A stretch of 64,000 nucleotides of DNA from contig NZ_CP004388.1 of NCBI RefSeq assembly GCF_000300235.2, positions 1-64,000 on the forward strand, read 5' to 3'. Below the pieces are notes generated by a model. The model saw only the letters and a list, made by a program, of their open reading frames with translations. It was not told where the DNA came from and did no database searches. This document shows positions 21,965 to 31,108 of this stretch, piece by piece (within the stretch, counting starts at the first letter, position 1; every line of letters begins with the position of its first letter). Origin of the DNA: Thalassospira xiamenensis M-5 = DSM 17429 (GTDB lineage: Bacteria > Pseudomonadota > Alphaproteobacteria > Rhodospirillales > Thalassospiraceae). The translations under genes were made by a program, and so were the position numbers.

Positions 21965-22869
21965 ACTGTCCGGTAGCCTTATTCGCCTATCGTCGCATCC
22001 AACATTTGCGGTTGGTTGTGAAAAGCTTGCAGGAGAATACTCTTGCGGGTGAAACAGATTTATTTATTTTCTGTGATGGTGCTAAAAGTGCCGACGATGT
22101 TGATGCTGTAACAGAAGTCCGGTCGTTCTGCCGACGGGTTTCAGGCTTTCGCAGAGTTACCGTAATAGAGCGAGATCATAATTTGGGTTTGTCGGCCTCT
22201 ATTGTAGAAGGCGTAAGTCAATTATGTAACGAGTACGGCTTTGTCGCCGTCGTAGAGGACGATGTAGTAGTTTCGCGACATTTTCTGAGCTGGGTTAACG
22301 CAGCACTTAAAAAGTACGAACACGATACGAGAGTCTTCAGTGTTGGATGCTACGTATTTCCAACAGACAGAAATTTGGAAAATAGCTTCTTTCTGTCTCT
22401 TCCGGATTGTTGGGGATGGGCTGTTTGGGGTCGAAGCTGGAAATTCTATCAGGCTGACGGTGCTAGTTTGCTTAGAGAATTGAAAGCAAGAAATTTACAA
22501 AGAAAATTCGATTTTGACGGCGCCTTTCCCTACACAGATATGCTGAAAAAGCAAATCGAAGGTCAGAATGATTCTTGGGCTATTCGTTGGTCCGCATCAG
22601 TTCTTCTGGCGGGGGGGCTGACTGTATATCCCGGAAAATCTATGACCCAAAATATAGGTTTTGATGGCACTGGAACACATTGCGGCGAAAATGATATTTA
22701 TGATCAGTCGCTGTCCGAAACTTGCCCGGATTTACAGGATATTCCTGTTGTAGAATCTGACGAAGCTCGGGAGGCCTGGCGTGATTTTCTCTTGAAGTTA
22801 AAGCGGGAAAACATAAGAGATAAAGTGCTTCGCCGAGTTATAAAAAAAATAAAGAGATTATTGAAATGA
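21961..22869 (+). CDS. GT-A fold glycosyltransferase
   Basis: A 302-aa protein beginning with TTG, coupled to the previous gene by a 4-nt overlap. It shows PVALFAYRRIQHLRLVVKSL, then DLFIFCDGAKSADD, ERDHNLGLSASIVEGV and the metal site FVAVVEDDVVVSRHFL. This order (two beta-alpha units, N-L-G-L, E-D-D) resembles GNT-I-like and polysaccharide GT-A transferases. CWGWAVWGRSWKF further on is seen in related bacterial proteins. The substrate is not evident. Confidence 0.78.
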   Translation: MNCPVALFAYRRIQHLRLVVKSLQENTLAGETDLFIFCDGAKSADDVDAVTEVRSFCRRVSGFRRVTVIERDHNLGLSASIVEGVSQLCNEYGFVAVVEDDVVVSRHFLSWVNAALKKYEHDTRVFSVGCYVFPTDRNLENSFFLSLPDCWGWAVWGRSWKFYQADGASLLRELKARNLQRKFDFDGAFPYTDMLKKQIEGQNDSWAIRWSASVLLAGGLTVYPGKSMTQNIGFDGTGTHCGENDIYDQSLSETCPDLQDIPVVESDEAREAWRDFLLKLKRENIRDKVLRRVIKKIKRLLK

Positions 22870-23690
22870 GTTTTTTGAAAAAAATTTTGCGAAACTGGAT
22901 GCCTCCAATATTCGTTAAAGCTTACTCGTACTATTTCAATCGTGGAATAGTATTTCGTGGGAATTTTGAAAATTGGGAAGCTGCACAGGAAGCCACTAAA
23001 GGTTACGACGCAACAGAGATACTTGATAGAGTTAGATGGGCTGCTAGGCAGGTTGTTGACGGATGCGCTAAGTCGGAGAGAGATGGCGTCATTTTTGATG
23101 CAATACCCTATCCTTTTCCCCTTATCGCGACATTGCTTCGTGCGGCGGTTGAGAATGGCAACCGTTTAAAGGTATTGGATTACGGAGGGGCCCTTGGCAG
23201 TTCTTATTACCAGTGTCGAGATTTTCTTGAAGGCTTAAAAGATATTGAATGGGTTGTTGTTGAGCAGAAAAATTTTGTCAAAATCGGTAAAGAAGAATTC
23301 GAAAATGACCAACTTAAGTTTGCTCAGAGCTTGGCTGAATTAGGGTCAAATTTTACTCCGAATGTAGCGCTGATATCAGGTACTTTACAGTATCTAAGTA
23401 ACCCTGGTGATTTATTAAAATCTATGGTTGCTCTTAAGGTTCCATATATTGTCGTTGACCGGACACCAATATTGGCGAATGGTAATACCATTATTTCAAG
23501 CCAGATTGTGCCAGAATCAATAAATAAATCTGAATATCCAATCTGGCTTTTTTCAGAGCAGGACATAAAGAAAAATATTGATAATGATTATGAACAAATA
23601 GCGTCTTTTGACGCGCTGGATGGTGCTATTGGTTTCGGAAATCTTTTGTCGAATTTTAAAGGGTACATTTTCAAGAAAAAAAATATTTGA
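22866..23690 (+). CDS. putative methyltransferase, TIGR04325 (LIC12133) type
   Basis: The 274-aa product matches by eye the LIC12133/TIGR04325 family found in O-antigen loci: FRGNFENWEAAQEATKGYD near residue 34, RLKVLDYGGALGSSYYQCRDF as motif I, EWVVVEQKNFVKIGKEEF, and LISGTLQYLSNPGDLL. The family is annotated as putative methyltransferase; no acceptor is known. It is coupled to the upstream glycosyltransferase by ATGA. It is the last gene of the AT-rich island; the 270 nt after it change abruptly in composition. Confidence 0.78.
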   Translation: MSFLKKILRNWMPPIFVKAYSYYFNRGIVFRGNFENWEAAQEATKGYDATEILDRVRWAARQVVDGCAKSERDGVIFDAIPYPFPLIATLLRAAVENGNRLKVLDYGGALGSSYYQCRDFLEGLKDIEWVVVEQKNFVKIGKEEFENDQLKFAQSLAELGSNFTPNVALISGTLQYLSNPGDLLKSMVALKVPYIVVDRTPILANGNTIISSQIVPESINKSEYPIWLFSEQDIKKNIDNDYEQIASFDALDGAIGFGNLLSNFKGYIFKKKNI

Positions 23691-23962
23691 ATAATGTTCA
23701 GAAACTATTTAGTTTTATTTTAAATAGTGAGATTTATTTATTTTTTTATGCGGATGGTGATCATTTTCCGTCTGACATGCTTATCTTAAGATATCCTGCG
23801 CCAAGTATTGAAGAATTTAAGCTATGGGGTGCAGGTAGCATCTAGGCTCATATATTTAAACTGGTTCTATTGATCCCCCCAATTTCGGACCTCTCAATTC
23901 ATATTGAGAGAAGTACTTTCTTAATAGCTTATCGGTTTACTGTACATTGGCATAGTAAACCT
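23691..23962. other. island right-hand junction, AT-rich to GC-rich
   Basis: About 270 nt without a supported gene start. The first two thirds are AT-rich like the island; from roughly 23950 the composition becomes like the rest of the chromosome. I saw no direct repeat shared with the left junction (6776-7119), no integrase and no tRNA end, so the mode of acquisition is not marked. Confidence 0.5.
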
Positions 23963-25903
23963 GTGGGAAAAGCGGAACCGGGCGTGGCAGAAGAAGAACG
24001 GGACGAACCGCAACGCGGTGGTGCAAATGCCGCGCAGGCGGCAATGCAGGAAATTACAGAACGTGAACTGCGTATCATCAGGATACGACGCAGGCGGCGA
24101 AGTATGTTTATCGTTGTCCTATCTACGTTCTTAACATTTTCCGCAGCATTGGCGACGATGTTACTAATCCAATCAAATCTCGATTTCAGTCGAAATATGA
24201 TTAGGAGTCCTGAAGTTCGTGTAATGGGTTTTGACGGGGCCACGCTTGAGATTGTAAGGGGAAGATACAGTCAGGATGTCTCGCTAACGACAATTCCAGA
24301 AAGAATACAAAACGTATTTGTCGCTGCGTCTGATCCTGATTTCTACGGCCATCTGGGCGTGACTGTTAGTGATTTCATCCGGATTTTCAAAAGTAATGAC
24401 GTTCCCGGATCAACCATAACAATGAAGGTGGCCCGAAGCTTCTTCAAAGTTCCGGAAGCCAGTGCCGGCCGCCATTTGCAGGAACTTCTTGTCGCTTTAT
24501 GGCTTGAGCTGAAATTTAACAAGAAGACCATACTGCGGAGTTACCTTGAACGTACTTATATGGGGCGCGGTATTTTTGGGATTACTGCGGCATCACGCAT
24601 CTGGTACGGCAGTCCAGCAGAGCGGATAACATTGCATCAGGCTGCAGTTTTGGCTGCAGCGATGAATGACCCTATCAAGTTCGATCCACTATACCATCCC
24701 AGTGATGCTGCGAATGCAGCCAATGAAATTCTCCTGAATATGGGGCGTTACAAGTATATCGAGCTTGATCGTGTTTCAGCCCTCACTTTGTTAAAGCCAA
24801 ATCTGGACGTCCAGTACGAGGATGGAGTGGTATCAAGCTACGTCGTCGATATGGTCATGAACGAAGTCGCTGAGCGTATTGGCTATACCAGTCGTGATAT
24901 CGAAGTTACTACCAGCATTGATTTGTCAGTTCAAAGACAAGCACAGAAGGTTGTGCGCGAAGTTGCCAATTTGCGATTGAAGCCAAACGGAGTTAATCAG
25001 GCGGCATTGATTTCAATAAGTCCAGATGGCCGCGTTCGCGCGATTGTCGGAGGGGTAACATACAGCCCATTCCATCCCAACCGTGCGTGGGATGTAAAAC
25101 ATTTTCCAGGTCGAATGATCAAAATTATCCCTTACTATTACGCCCTGAACGAGAATAGTGATCCGGCGCAGTGGGTGAGGGACAATCGCATGGCGGCAGG
25201 AGGGTGGCGCCCGGTCAATCCTGATCATGAATATCGCGGTCAGATTTCTCTACGCGAAGCATTTGTGCGTGATGTGAACACTGTTCCGGTAAATTTGGCG
25301 GATCAGTTTGGTCTTTTGAATGTTCGCGACTATGCTCGGGAAATCGGTATCAAGAGCCCATTGTCAAACGACATACGAACAGTTGTCGGGCTCGATCCTG
25401 TGACACTCGCCGATATTGCTTCTATCCATGCTTTACCCCAGAATTCTGGTCAACCGGTACAATTAAGCTTGGTGAACAAGGTGATGTTTGCGGCCACAAA
25501 TGAAGTGGTTTACCAACGTATTCAACAAGCAGCACCGTCACGTTTGACAGACGCTGCCATTCAGGGGGCATATACCCTGTTTTCCAGCGTCACGGATCCC
25601 CAGCTTCGTCTAGACCGACCGTTTGCGGGATATGGCACAGCCGAAACCGGTGCATCGGATGCATGGTATACTGGTTTTACGTCCGACCTGATTACGGTTG
25701 TCTGGGCGGGGAATGACGATAATAGCCGAATTCCGCAAATCCGCGGCGATGTAGAGCTTGCGTCTCTTTGGCGGTTATTTATGCTGGATGCACATGATGG
25801 TTTACCAATTCGTTCGATGATTCGAGCCGCATCACAACGACGCCGTGAAAGTGATGGCGTAGCAGATATGTGGAAAAACGATTTATCGAATGAAAAGCAG
25901 TAA
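23963..25903 (+). CDS. catalytically degenerate class A PBP (PBP1-like pseudoenzyme)
   Basis: About 646 aa with the layout of a bifunctional PBP1A: short basic cytoplasmic tail, one TM helix (MFIVVLSTFLTFSAALA), GT51-like domain and transpeptidase-like domain. It aligns along its whole length with the intact PBP at 26087. The catalytic residues are changed: GT51 motif EDRRF is SDPDF (Glu to Ser at 24329), STITQQ is STITMK, and the LYLNR motif is SYLER. The transpeptidase SVFK is RMIK (Ser to Arg at 25112), SNN is DVN, and KTG is replaced (nearest is ETG). The frame is uninterrupted and the fold segments are kept, so this looks like a retained structural or regulatory paralogue, not decay. Start is uncertain: the frame opens at TTG 23870; GTG 23963, GTG 23984 and ATG 24044 are candidates. 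Confidence 0.85.
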   Translation: MGKAEPGVAEEERDEPQRGGANAAQAAMQEITERELRIIRIRRRRRSMFIVVLSTFLTFSAALATMLLIQSNLDFSRNMIRSPEVRVMGFDGATLEIVRGRYSQDVSLTTIPERIQNVFVAASDPDFYGHLGVTVSDFIRIFKSNDVPGSTITMKVARSFFKVPEASAGRHLQELLVALWLELKFNKKTILRSYLERTYMGRGIFGITAASRIWYGSPAERITLHQAAVLAAAMNDPIKFDPLYHPSDAANAANEILLNMGRYKYIELDRVSALTLLKPNLDVQYEDGVVSSYVVDMVMNEVAERIGYTSRDIEVTTSIDLSVQRQAQKVVREVANLRLKPNGVNQAALISISPDGRVRAIVGGVTYSPFHPNRAWDVKHFPGRMIKIIPYYYALNENSDPAQWVRDNRMAAGGWRPVNPDHEYRGQISLREAFVRDVNTVPVNLADQFGLLNVRDYAREIGIKSPLSNDIRTVVGLDPVTLADIASIHALPQNSGQPVQLSLVNKVMFAATNEVVYQRIQQAAPSRLTDAAIQGAYTLFSSVTDPQLRLDRPFAGYGTAETGASDAWYTGFTSDLITVVWAGNDDNSRIPQIRGDVELASLWRLFMLDAHDGLPIRSMIRAASQRRRESDGVADMWKNDLSNEKQ

Positions 25904-26086
25904 GATCGTCGAATGAGCAGGGGATTGGGGTCTCCTGCCGATGTTGGGGCACAACCTGTAAATTTCAGTCGAAATGGCTGAGTGGAGCGGTTTGGCACCT
26001 GTCGTCCGCAAATCTGGCAGATATGTTGACAGATCGGGCGTTCACGGGCACAAACCGGCGTCCCTATTTGATATCAAAGGTGCTTC

Positions 26087-28108
26087 GTGGCCCAAAGACC
26101 ATTCAAACGACAGCAGACCGTGCGCAAGGGGGCAACGACGCCGCGTAAACGCAACAAGAAGCGTGCTAGTGGCGGCAGCAGCACAAGCAGCAAGAAAAAC
26201 GGGTCGGGCATTTTAAGCAAAATCGGCGGGATGATCCCGGGGCCCGAGGCGATTGCACGTTTTATTGTTATTATGGGGATTTGGGCGCTGGTTATTGCTG
26301 GCGGAGTGGTTGCTTATTACGGTTACGGACTGCCTGAAAAGGTAAGCTTCGAGGTTGCCAGCGAACGTAAGCCTTCCATCCGCGTGGTCAGCGTTGATGG
26401 CGTGGTACTCGGTTCTTACGGTGATCGTTATGGTAGCCCGGTAGAGGTCGGAGATCTGCCGGACCATGTCGGACAGGCGTTTGTTTCCATCGAAGATCGC
26501 CGGTTTTACGATCACTTTGGTATCGATATTCTGGGGATTCTGCGTGCCAGCTGGGTCAATCTGATGTCAGGGCGTATCGCCGAGGGCGGCAGCACGATCA
26601 CCCAGCAACTTGCAAAGAATCTGTTCCTGTCACCGGAACGCAATTTCGGGCGTAAAATCGAAGAAGTCCTGCTGGCGCTTTGGCTGGAATTCAAATTTTC
26701 CAAGCAACAGATTCTGTCGCTTTATCTGAACCGTATTTATTTCGGATCGGGGATGTATGGCATTGATGCCGCGTCCCGGCACTATTTCGGAACCGACCCT
26801 CGGCGCCTTAATCTTTACGAAGCGGCAGTTCTGGCTGGATTGCCAAAGGCACCAAGTCGTTACAACCCGCTGGTTGATCCCGAAGATTCGGCAAAACGTG
26901 CCAATATTGTTCTCGATGCTATGGCATCAAACGGCGTGATTACTGGCGCGCGTGCCGAGCGCGCCAAACAGCGGACTGTCCGTACCACTCGACAGGGAAA
27001 AAGCGGGCCCGGTGTCCGGTATTTTACCGATTGGGTGCTGGATCGTGTCCGTGATTACATCGGTTACGTTGATCAGGATCTGACGATCAACACCACACTG
27101 GATTCCCGTCTTCAGGAAATTGCCGAACTCAATCTTGAACGTGCTTTGGCAAGCCCCGTTGCGCAGCAAAAGCATGTAGGGCAGGCATCCCTTCTGGCGA
27201 TGACCCCGGATGGGGCCGTTCGCGCAATGGTTGGTGGGCGTAACTATTTCGAAAGCCAGTATAACCGTGTGACACAGGCACGGCGCCAGCCCGGTTCCGT
27301 GTTCAAACTGTTTGTGTATCTGGCAGCCTTGGATAAGGGGATCGGGTCGAACGACTGGATGCGCGACATGGCAATATCCGTTAACGGATGGGAACCGCGA
27401 AACTTTGATCGCAAACACCATGGCACCATGTCGATCCGCGATGCGGTGGCAACATCGAATAATTCAATCGCGGTTCAGGTCGCCATGGAAGTCGGGTTGG
27501 ATAATGTGATCAAAAAGGCTCACGATATGGGTGTTTCTGCCGAACTCGGGCGGGAACCCAGTCTGGCACTGGGCACCAGCGAGGTTTCGATGCTTGAGCT
27601 GACCGGTGCCTATGCCATCGTCGCCAATGGCGGATTTTCGGTGTTTCCGCATGCGATCCGTAAAATTGTCGGTCAGGGCGGCGAAGTTCTATATGAACGC
27701 AATGACGAATTCCCTGTCCGTCTGATGAACCCGCTGCACGCGGGGGAAATGAACAATATGCTGTCATCTGTCGTTGCCAAGGGCACAGGACGCAATGCGA
27801 TCATTGATCGCCCTGCTGCGGGCAAGACGGGCACAACATCTGATTCCCGTGATGCGTGGTTCATTGGCTATACCGCTGAACTGGTTGCTGGGGTCTGGAT
27901 GGGGAATGATAACGGCAGTCCGATGGATGATGTGTCCGGCGGGGACCTTCCAGCCAAGCTTTGGCATGATTTCATGCTGCATGCTCATCAGAACCTGCCG
28001 GTTCGCTCGCTTGGCAAGGCCGCGCTTGCGCGGTCGCAAAAGGTGGGCGAAGACGGCAGTTGGCGTGACTTTACTTCTGGCTTTACAACCGGCAACAAAA
28101 AGCAATAA
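26087..28108 (+). CDS. mrcA: penicillin-binding protein 1A family, bifunctional peptidoglycan synthase
   Basis: Inner-membrane enzyme of 673 aa that polymerises lipid II and cross-links peptides. A Lys/Arg/Ser-rich cytoplasmic tail of about 55 residues precedes a TM helix (residues about 57-80). The GT51 domain has catalytic Glu136 in IEDRRFYDHFG, GGSTITQQLAKN and RKIEEVLLALWLE. The transpeptidase has SVFK (Ser404), SNN (457-459) and KTGTT (580-584). The N-terminus starts at GTG 26087 behind AAAGG. It sits 183 nt after the degenerate paralogue and reads the same way, so a shared transcript is possible. PBP1A is the best name; other class A names are possible. Confidence 0.93.
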   Translation: MAQRPFKRQQTVRKGATTPRKRNKKRASGGSSTSSKKNGSGILSKIGGMIPGPEAIARFIVIMGIWALVIAGGVVAYYGYGLPEKVSFEVASERKPSIRVVSVDGVVLGSYGDRYGSPVEVGDLPDHVGQAFVSIEDRRFYDHFGIDILGILRASWVNLMSGRIAEGGSTITQQLAKNLFLSPERNFGRKIEEVLLALWLEFKFSKQQILSLYLNRIYFGSGMYGIDAASRHYFGTDPRRLNLYEAAVLAGLPKAPSRYNPLVDPEDSAKRANIVLDAMASNGVITGARAERAKQRTVRTTRQGKSGPGVRYFTDWVLDRVRDYIGYVDQDLTINTTLDSRLQEIAELNLERALASPVAQQKHVGQASLLAMTPDGAVRAMVGGRNYFESQYNRVTQARRQPGSVFKLFVYLAALDKGIGSNDWMRDMAISVNGWEPRNFDRKHHGTMSIRDAVATSNNSIAVQVAMEVGLDNVIKKAHDMGVSAELGREPSLALGTSEVSMLELTGAYAIVANGGFSVFPHAIRKIVGQGGEVLYERNDEFPVRLMNPLHAGEMNNMLSSVVAKGTGRNAIIDRPAAGKTGTTSDSRDAWFIGYTAELVAGVWMGNDNGSPMDDVSGGDLPAKLWHDFMLHAHQNLPVRSLGKAALARSQKVGEDGSWRDFTSGFTTGNKKQ

Positions 28109-28121
28109 CCGGCTTTGACAC

Positions 28122-28140
28122 AAGTACCGCAAAGGTACTT
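28122..28140 (+). terminator. inverted repeat after the PBP gene
   Basis: Perfect 7-bp arms AAGTACC (28122-28128) / GGTACTT (28134-28140) with loop GCAAA, starting 13 nt after the PBP stop. No T run follows, so it is a weak terminator candidate. Confidence 0.3.
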
Positions 28141-28182
28141 AAGGTGCGGTGCGGATACATCGGCCCTTTTCGTTTCGGCCAA

Positions 28183-28219
28183 GAAAAAATGGCCGGTATC
28201 CGTTACGGAAAACCGGCCA
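28183..28219 (-). terminator. intrinsic terminator of argE (minus strand)
   Basis: Stem ATGGCCGGT (28188-28196) / ACCGGCCAT (28211-28219), extended inward by TCCG/CGGA pairing. On the minus strand it is followed by six U (the A run at 28183-28188). It lies 165 nt beyond the argE stop. The rest of 28109-28383 shows no gene. Confidence 0.8.
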
Positions 28220-28383
28220 TCAAGTTTGCAGTTTGCATGGCTTCATCGGGGGAGTCCGACGAAGCCGAGGGAGGTCTCACCTGTCGAATATCGCGATGTG
28301 ATCAAGGGTCAGGGGTGCAATCTTCCCCTTGCATCGCAAGGACATCCGCATGCACCGTTCAGGGCGGTACATCGGCGAGAGCA

Positions 28384-29562
28384 TCAGGCCGCTACAGCCT
28401 GATCACTGAGCTTCTCGAGGAATTCGAGACATTCCTCGATCTGCGAAATTTCGATGAATTCATTGGCCTTATGGGCCTGTTTGATACTGCCTGGACCGCA
28501 GATGATCGACGGGATATTGCCCTGCTTTTCGAAAATCCCGCCTTCGGAACCATAGGAAACCTTGCCCGAAACTTCCGGGACGATGTTGCGAACCAGCTCG
28601 AACGCTTCTGCATCCGTGCAATCACCCATTCCGGGATAGGAAAAGATTTCTTCCCATTCAAATCCGGTTTCGGCTTCTTTGGCTTTCATTTCCGCATCGA
28701 GGGTTTCAAGGATTTTCTCTTTGATCCCGTCAAGGACGGCCTTGGCGTCGTGTTCCGGCAGATGGCGAATTTCGAACGTGAATTCACAGAAATCCGGTGT
28801 GACATTGGTCGCTGTTCCACCGCCAATGGTGGTGGTCAGCATGGTGCTATGCGGCACCGTGAAGTCATTGTCGAAGGGGCCGTTTTCTTCAAATTCACGT
28901 GCCAGATCGGAAATCATCGTAATGGCGCGTGCCGCATATTCGATGGCGTTGACATGGCGGGGGGCAAAGGATGAATGCCCGGCTGTTCCGGTGACGGCAA
29001 CCCGCATCGAAAATTTGCCCTTCTGACCATTGATGACTTTCATCTCGGTCGGTTCGCCAATCACGGCAAGGCGTGGCGGAGTTTTAAGGTTTGCCAGATG
29101 ATCGACCATCGAACCCACGCCAAGGCAACCGACTTCCTCGTCATAAGACAGGCAAAGATGGAACGGGATCGCCAGATCGCGTTTGACCAGTTCCGGAACC
29201 ATTGCCAGCGCACAGGCCGAAAAACCTTTCATGTCGGCAGAACCGCGACCAAACAGTTTGCCGTCGCGTTCGGTCAGTTCAAATGCCGGGCTGATCCAGC
29301 TTTTTTCAAGGGCGGGAACCACGTCTGTATGCCCCGAAAGCGCGATGCCAGGGACATCCTTCGGACCGATGGTTGCCAGAAGGTTTGCCTTCTCGCCGGT
29401 TTCGTCATGGAACAGTGTGCTTTCGATGCCATATTGCGCAAGATAGTCACGGACAAAATGGATCAGACCGAGATTCGAGTTCTTGCTGGTGGTGTCGAAC
29501 GCCACAAGTTTGCCAAGCAGATCAATGGCATTATGCAGGCGGGACATGTTTGGTTTGCTCAT
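28384..29562 (-). CDS. argE: acetylornithine deacetylase (M20 family)
   Basis: Zinc-dependent M20 amidohydrolase of 392 aa that removes acetyl from N-acetylornithine. Metal-site segments are ALSGHTDVVPAL, RGSADMKGFSACALAMVPEL (bridging Asp), SYDEEVGCLGVGSMV (catalytic and bridging Glu) and VIGEPTEMKVINGQKG. The dimerisation domain follows TGTAGHSSFAP. The frame runs up to 29640, but the ATG at 29562 gives the normal N-terminus. It lies 29 nt after tctA in the same direction, so it is probably the last gene of the tctCBA operon. That linkage leaves room for a catabolic role on an imported N-acyl compound; ArgE versus a related M20 deacylase cannot be settled from sequence alone. Confidence 0.85.
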   Translation of the reverse strand: MSKPNMSRLHNAIDLLGKLVAFDTTSKNSNLGLIHFVRDYLAQYGIESTLFHDETGEKANLLATIGPKDVPGIALSGHTDVVPALEKSWISPAFELTERDGKLFGRGSADMKGFSACALAMVPELVKRDLAIPFHLCLSYDEEVGCLGVGSMVDHLANLKTPPRLAVIGEPTEMKVINGQKGKFSMRVAVTGTAGHSSFAPRHVNAIEYAARAITMISDLAREFEENGPFDNDFTVPHSTMLTTTIGGGTATNVTPDFCEFTFEIRHLPEHDAKAVLDGIKEKILETLDAEMKAKEAETGFEWEEIFSYPGMGDCTDAEAFELVRNIVPEVSGKVSYGSEGGIFEKQGNIPSIICGPGSIKQAHKANEFIEISQIEECLEFLEKLSDQAVAA

Positions 29563-29591
29563 TTTATTATCGCTTCTCGTTTCTCGGAATA

Positions 29592-31091
29592 TTAGGCCGA
29601 CTGCGCCGTATTGCTGGACTTCTCGCGCCATTTCTGCCATTCACGGCGAATGGTCAGGGCGATGAACAGGACGGTCAGGGCAAAGAACGCCCATGAAATC
29701 CACGAATGGAAGAATACGCCCAGATCGCCGCGCGAAATTGCCAGCGACCGGCGCATATTGTCTTCGAACATCGGCCCCAGAATGAAGGCAATCAGGAACG
29801 GTGCTGCCGGAATGTTCAGGATCATCATGACGAAGCCGACAATCCCCATGACCAGAAGGACGCTGACATCAAACGGGCTGGCACCGATCGAATAGATGCC
29901 AAACACGCACAGAACCAGAATGCAGGGCAAAAGCAGCGTCTGGGGAATGCGTGAAATTTTCGCAAAGGCACCTGCCGTCAGTTTGCCGGCAACAAACAGG
30001 AACACCGAACTGAACAGGATGCCGATAAACAGCGAATAGACTTCACCGATATTGTTCTGGAACAGCAGCGGACCCGGCGTCAGGCCATGGATCATAAATG
30101 CGCCCAGCATTACACCCGTAATGACGTCACCCGGAACACCGAGTGCGAGAAGCGGGATCATGGTCGCCCCGCAGCAGCCATTGTTGGCAGACTCGGATGC
30201 CGCAACGCCTTCCAGCTCGCCTTCGCCGAATTTATCGCCGTTTTTCGATGTCCGACGGGCTTCGCTATAGGAAAAGAAAGCGGCAGTTGACGGCCCGATG
30301 CCCGGAATGGCGCCGAGTATCACACCGATAACACTGCCCCGCAGGATCGATTTCACGCTGCCGCGGAATTCGGCCATGGTCAGGCGGTTATCGCCAAGCT
30401 TCATGGCCGCATTGTTGTCCTCGGGCCGGAAGACGATCATCTTGATCAGTTCCGGCAAGGCAAACAGGCCGATCAGCACCGGTACAACACCAAGACCCGA
30501 TTTCATGTCCTCGGTTACGGCAAAGCGGAACGAACCATAAATATCCTCGCCCACGGTTGCCAGAAGCAAACCGATACAGGCGGAAATGATGCCAAGAACA
30601 AGTGACCGACCTGAAATGCTGGCAACGATGGTCAGTGAAAAGGCCATCAGCATGAAATATTCCGGCGGTCCGACCCGAAGTGCAAACATCGCAAGCGGCA
30701 TCGCCAGGAAGAACAGCGAGATATTCGAAATAAAGTCGCCAATGCAGCTTGAAACCAGCGCCATATTAAGCGCCTTGCCACCTTTTCCCTGCTGGGCAAG
30801 GGGATAACCATCAAGAACGGTACAGGCCGCAGACGCGGTACCCGGCGTTTTGATCAGGATCGCCGAAATCGATCCGCCATAGGTCGACCCTTTGTAAAGG
30901 GCAACCAGAAGCAGAATGCTGGTGACCGGCGGCAAATAGAAGGTAAACGGCAGGGCAAGGGTCACGGCCATCGTACCGGTCATGCCCGGTATGGCACCGA
31001 TGATCACACCACCCCAGATCCCGGCCGCCATGGCAATGAAGTTGGGCAGCGTTGCGACGGCTTCAAAGGCGTAAAGCAGTTCATTCCACAT
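29592..31091 (-). CDS. tctA: tripartite tricarboxylate transporter, large permease TctA
   Basis: A 499-aa integral membrane protein with about 11-12 hydrophobic segments that forms the transport channel of a TTT system. Family signatures are GVIIGAIPGMTGTMAVTLALP near the N-terminus, KGSTYGGSISAILIKTPGTASA, and GVIIGAIPGIGPSTAAFFSYSEA-type sequence in the middle half, the internal repeat typical of TctA. It lies 17 nt after tctB. Substrate is a small carboxylate or related solute bound by the TctC protein. Confidence 0.93.
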   Translation of the reverse strand: MWNELLYAFEAVATLPNFIAMAAGIWGGVIIGAIPGMTGTMAVTLALPFTFYLPPVTSILLLVALYKGSTYGGSISAILIKTPGTASAACTVLDGYPLAQQGKGGKALNMALVSSCIGDFISNISLFFLAMPLAMFALRVGPPEYFMLMAFSLTIVASISGRSLVLGIISACIGLLLATVGEDIYGSFRFAVTEDMKSGLGVVPVLIGLFALPELIKMIVFRPEDNNAAMKLGDNRLTMAEFRGSVKSILRGSVIGVILGAIPGIGPSTAAFFSYSEARRTSKNGDKFGEGELEGVAASESANNGCCGATMIPLLALGVPGDVITGVMLGAFMIHGLTPGPLLFQNNIGEVYSLFIGILFSSVFLFVAGKLTAGAFAKISRIPQTLLLPCILVLCVFGIYSIGASPFDVSVLLVMGIVGFVMMILNIPAAPFLIAFILGPMFEDNMRRSLAISRGDLGVFFHSWISWAFFALTVLFIALTIRREWQKWREKSSNTAQSA

Positions 31092-31108
31092 GAAGGGGCG
31101 CTTTCAAA

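Noticed and set aside
6776..23962. Glycan island as an integrated mobile element with attachment sites
   Set aside because: No integrase, transposase, flanking tRNA or matching direct repeats were seen at either edge; horizontal origin rests on composition only.
28144..28974. Long plus-strand frame (276 codons) opposite argE
   Set aside because: It is the reverse-strand shadow of argE and its terminator; the composition is not protein-like.
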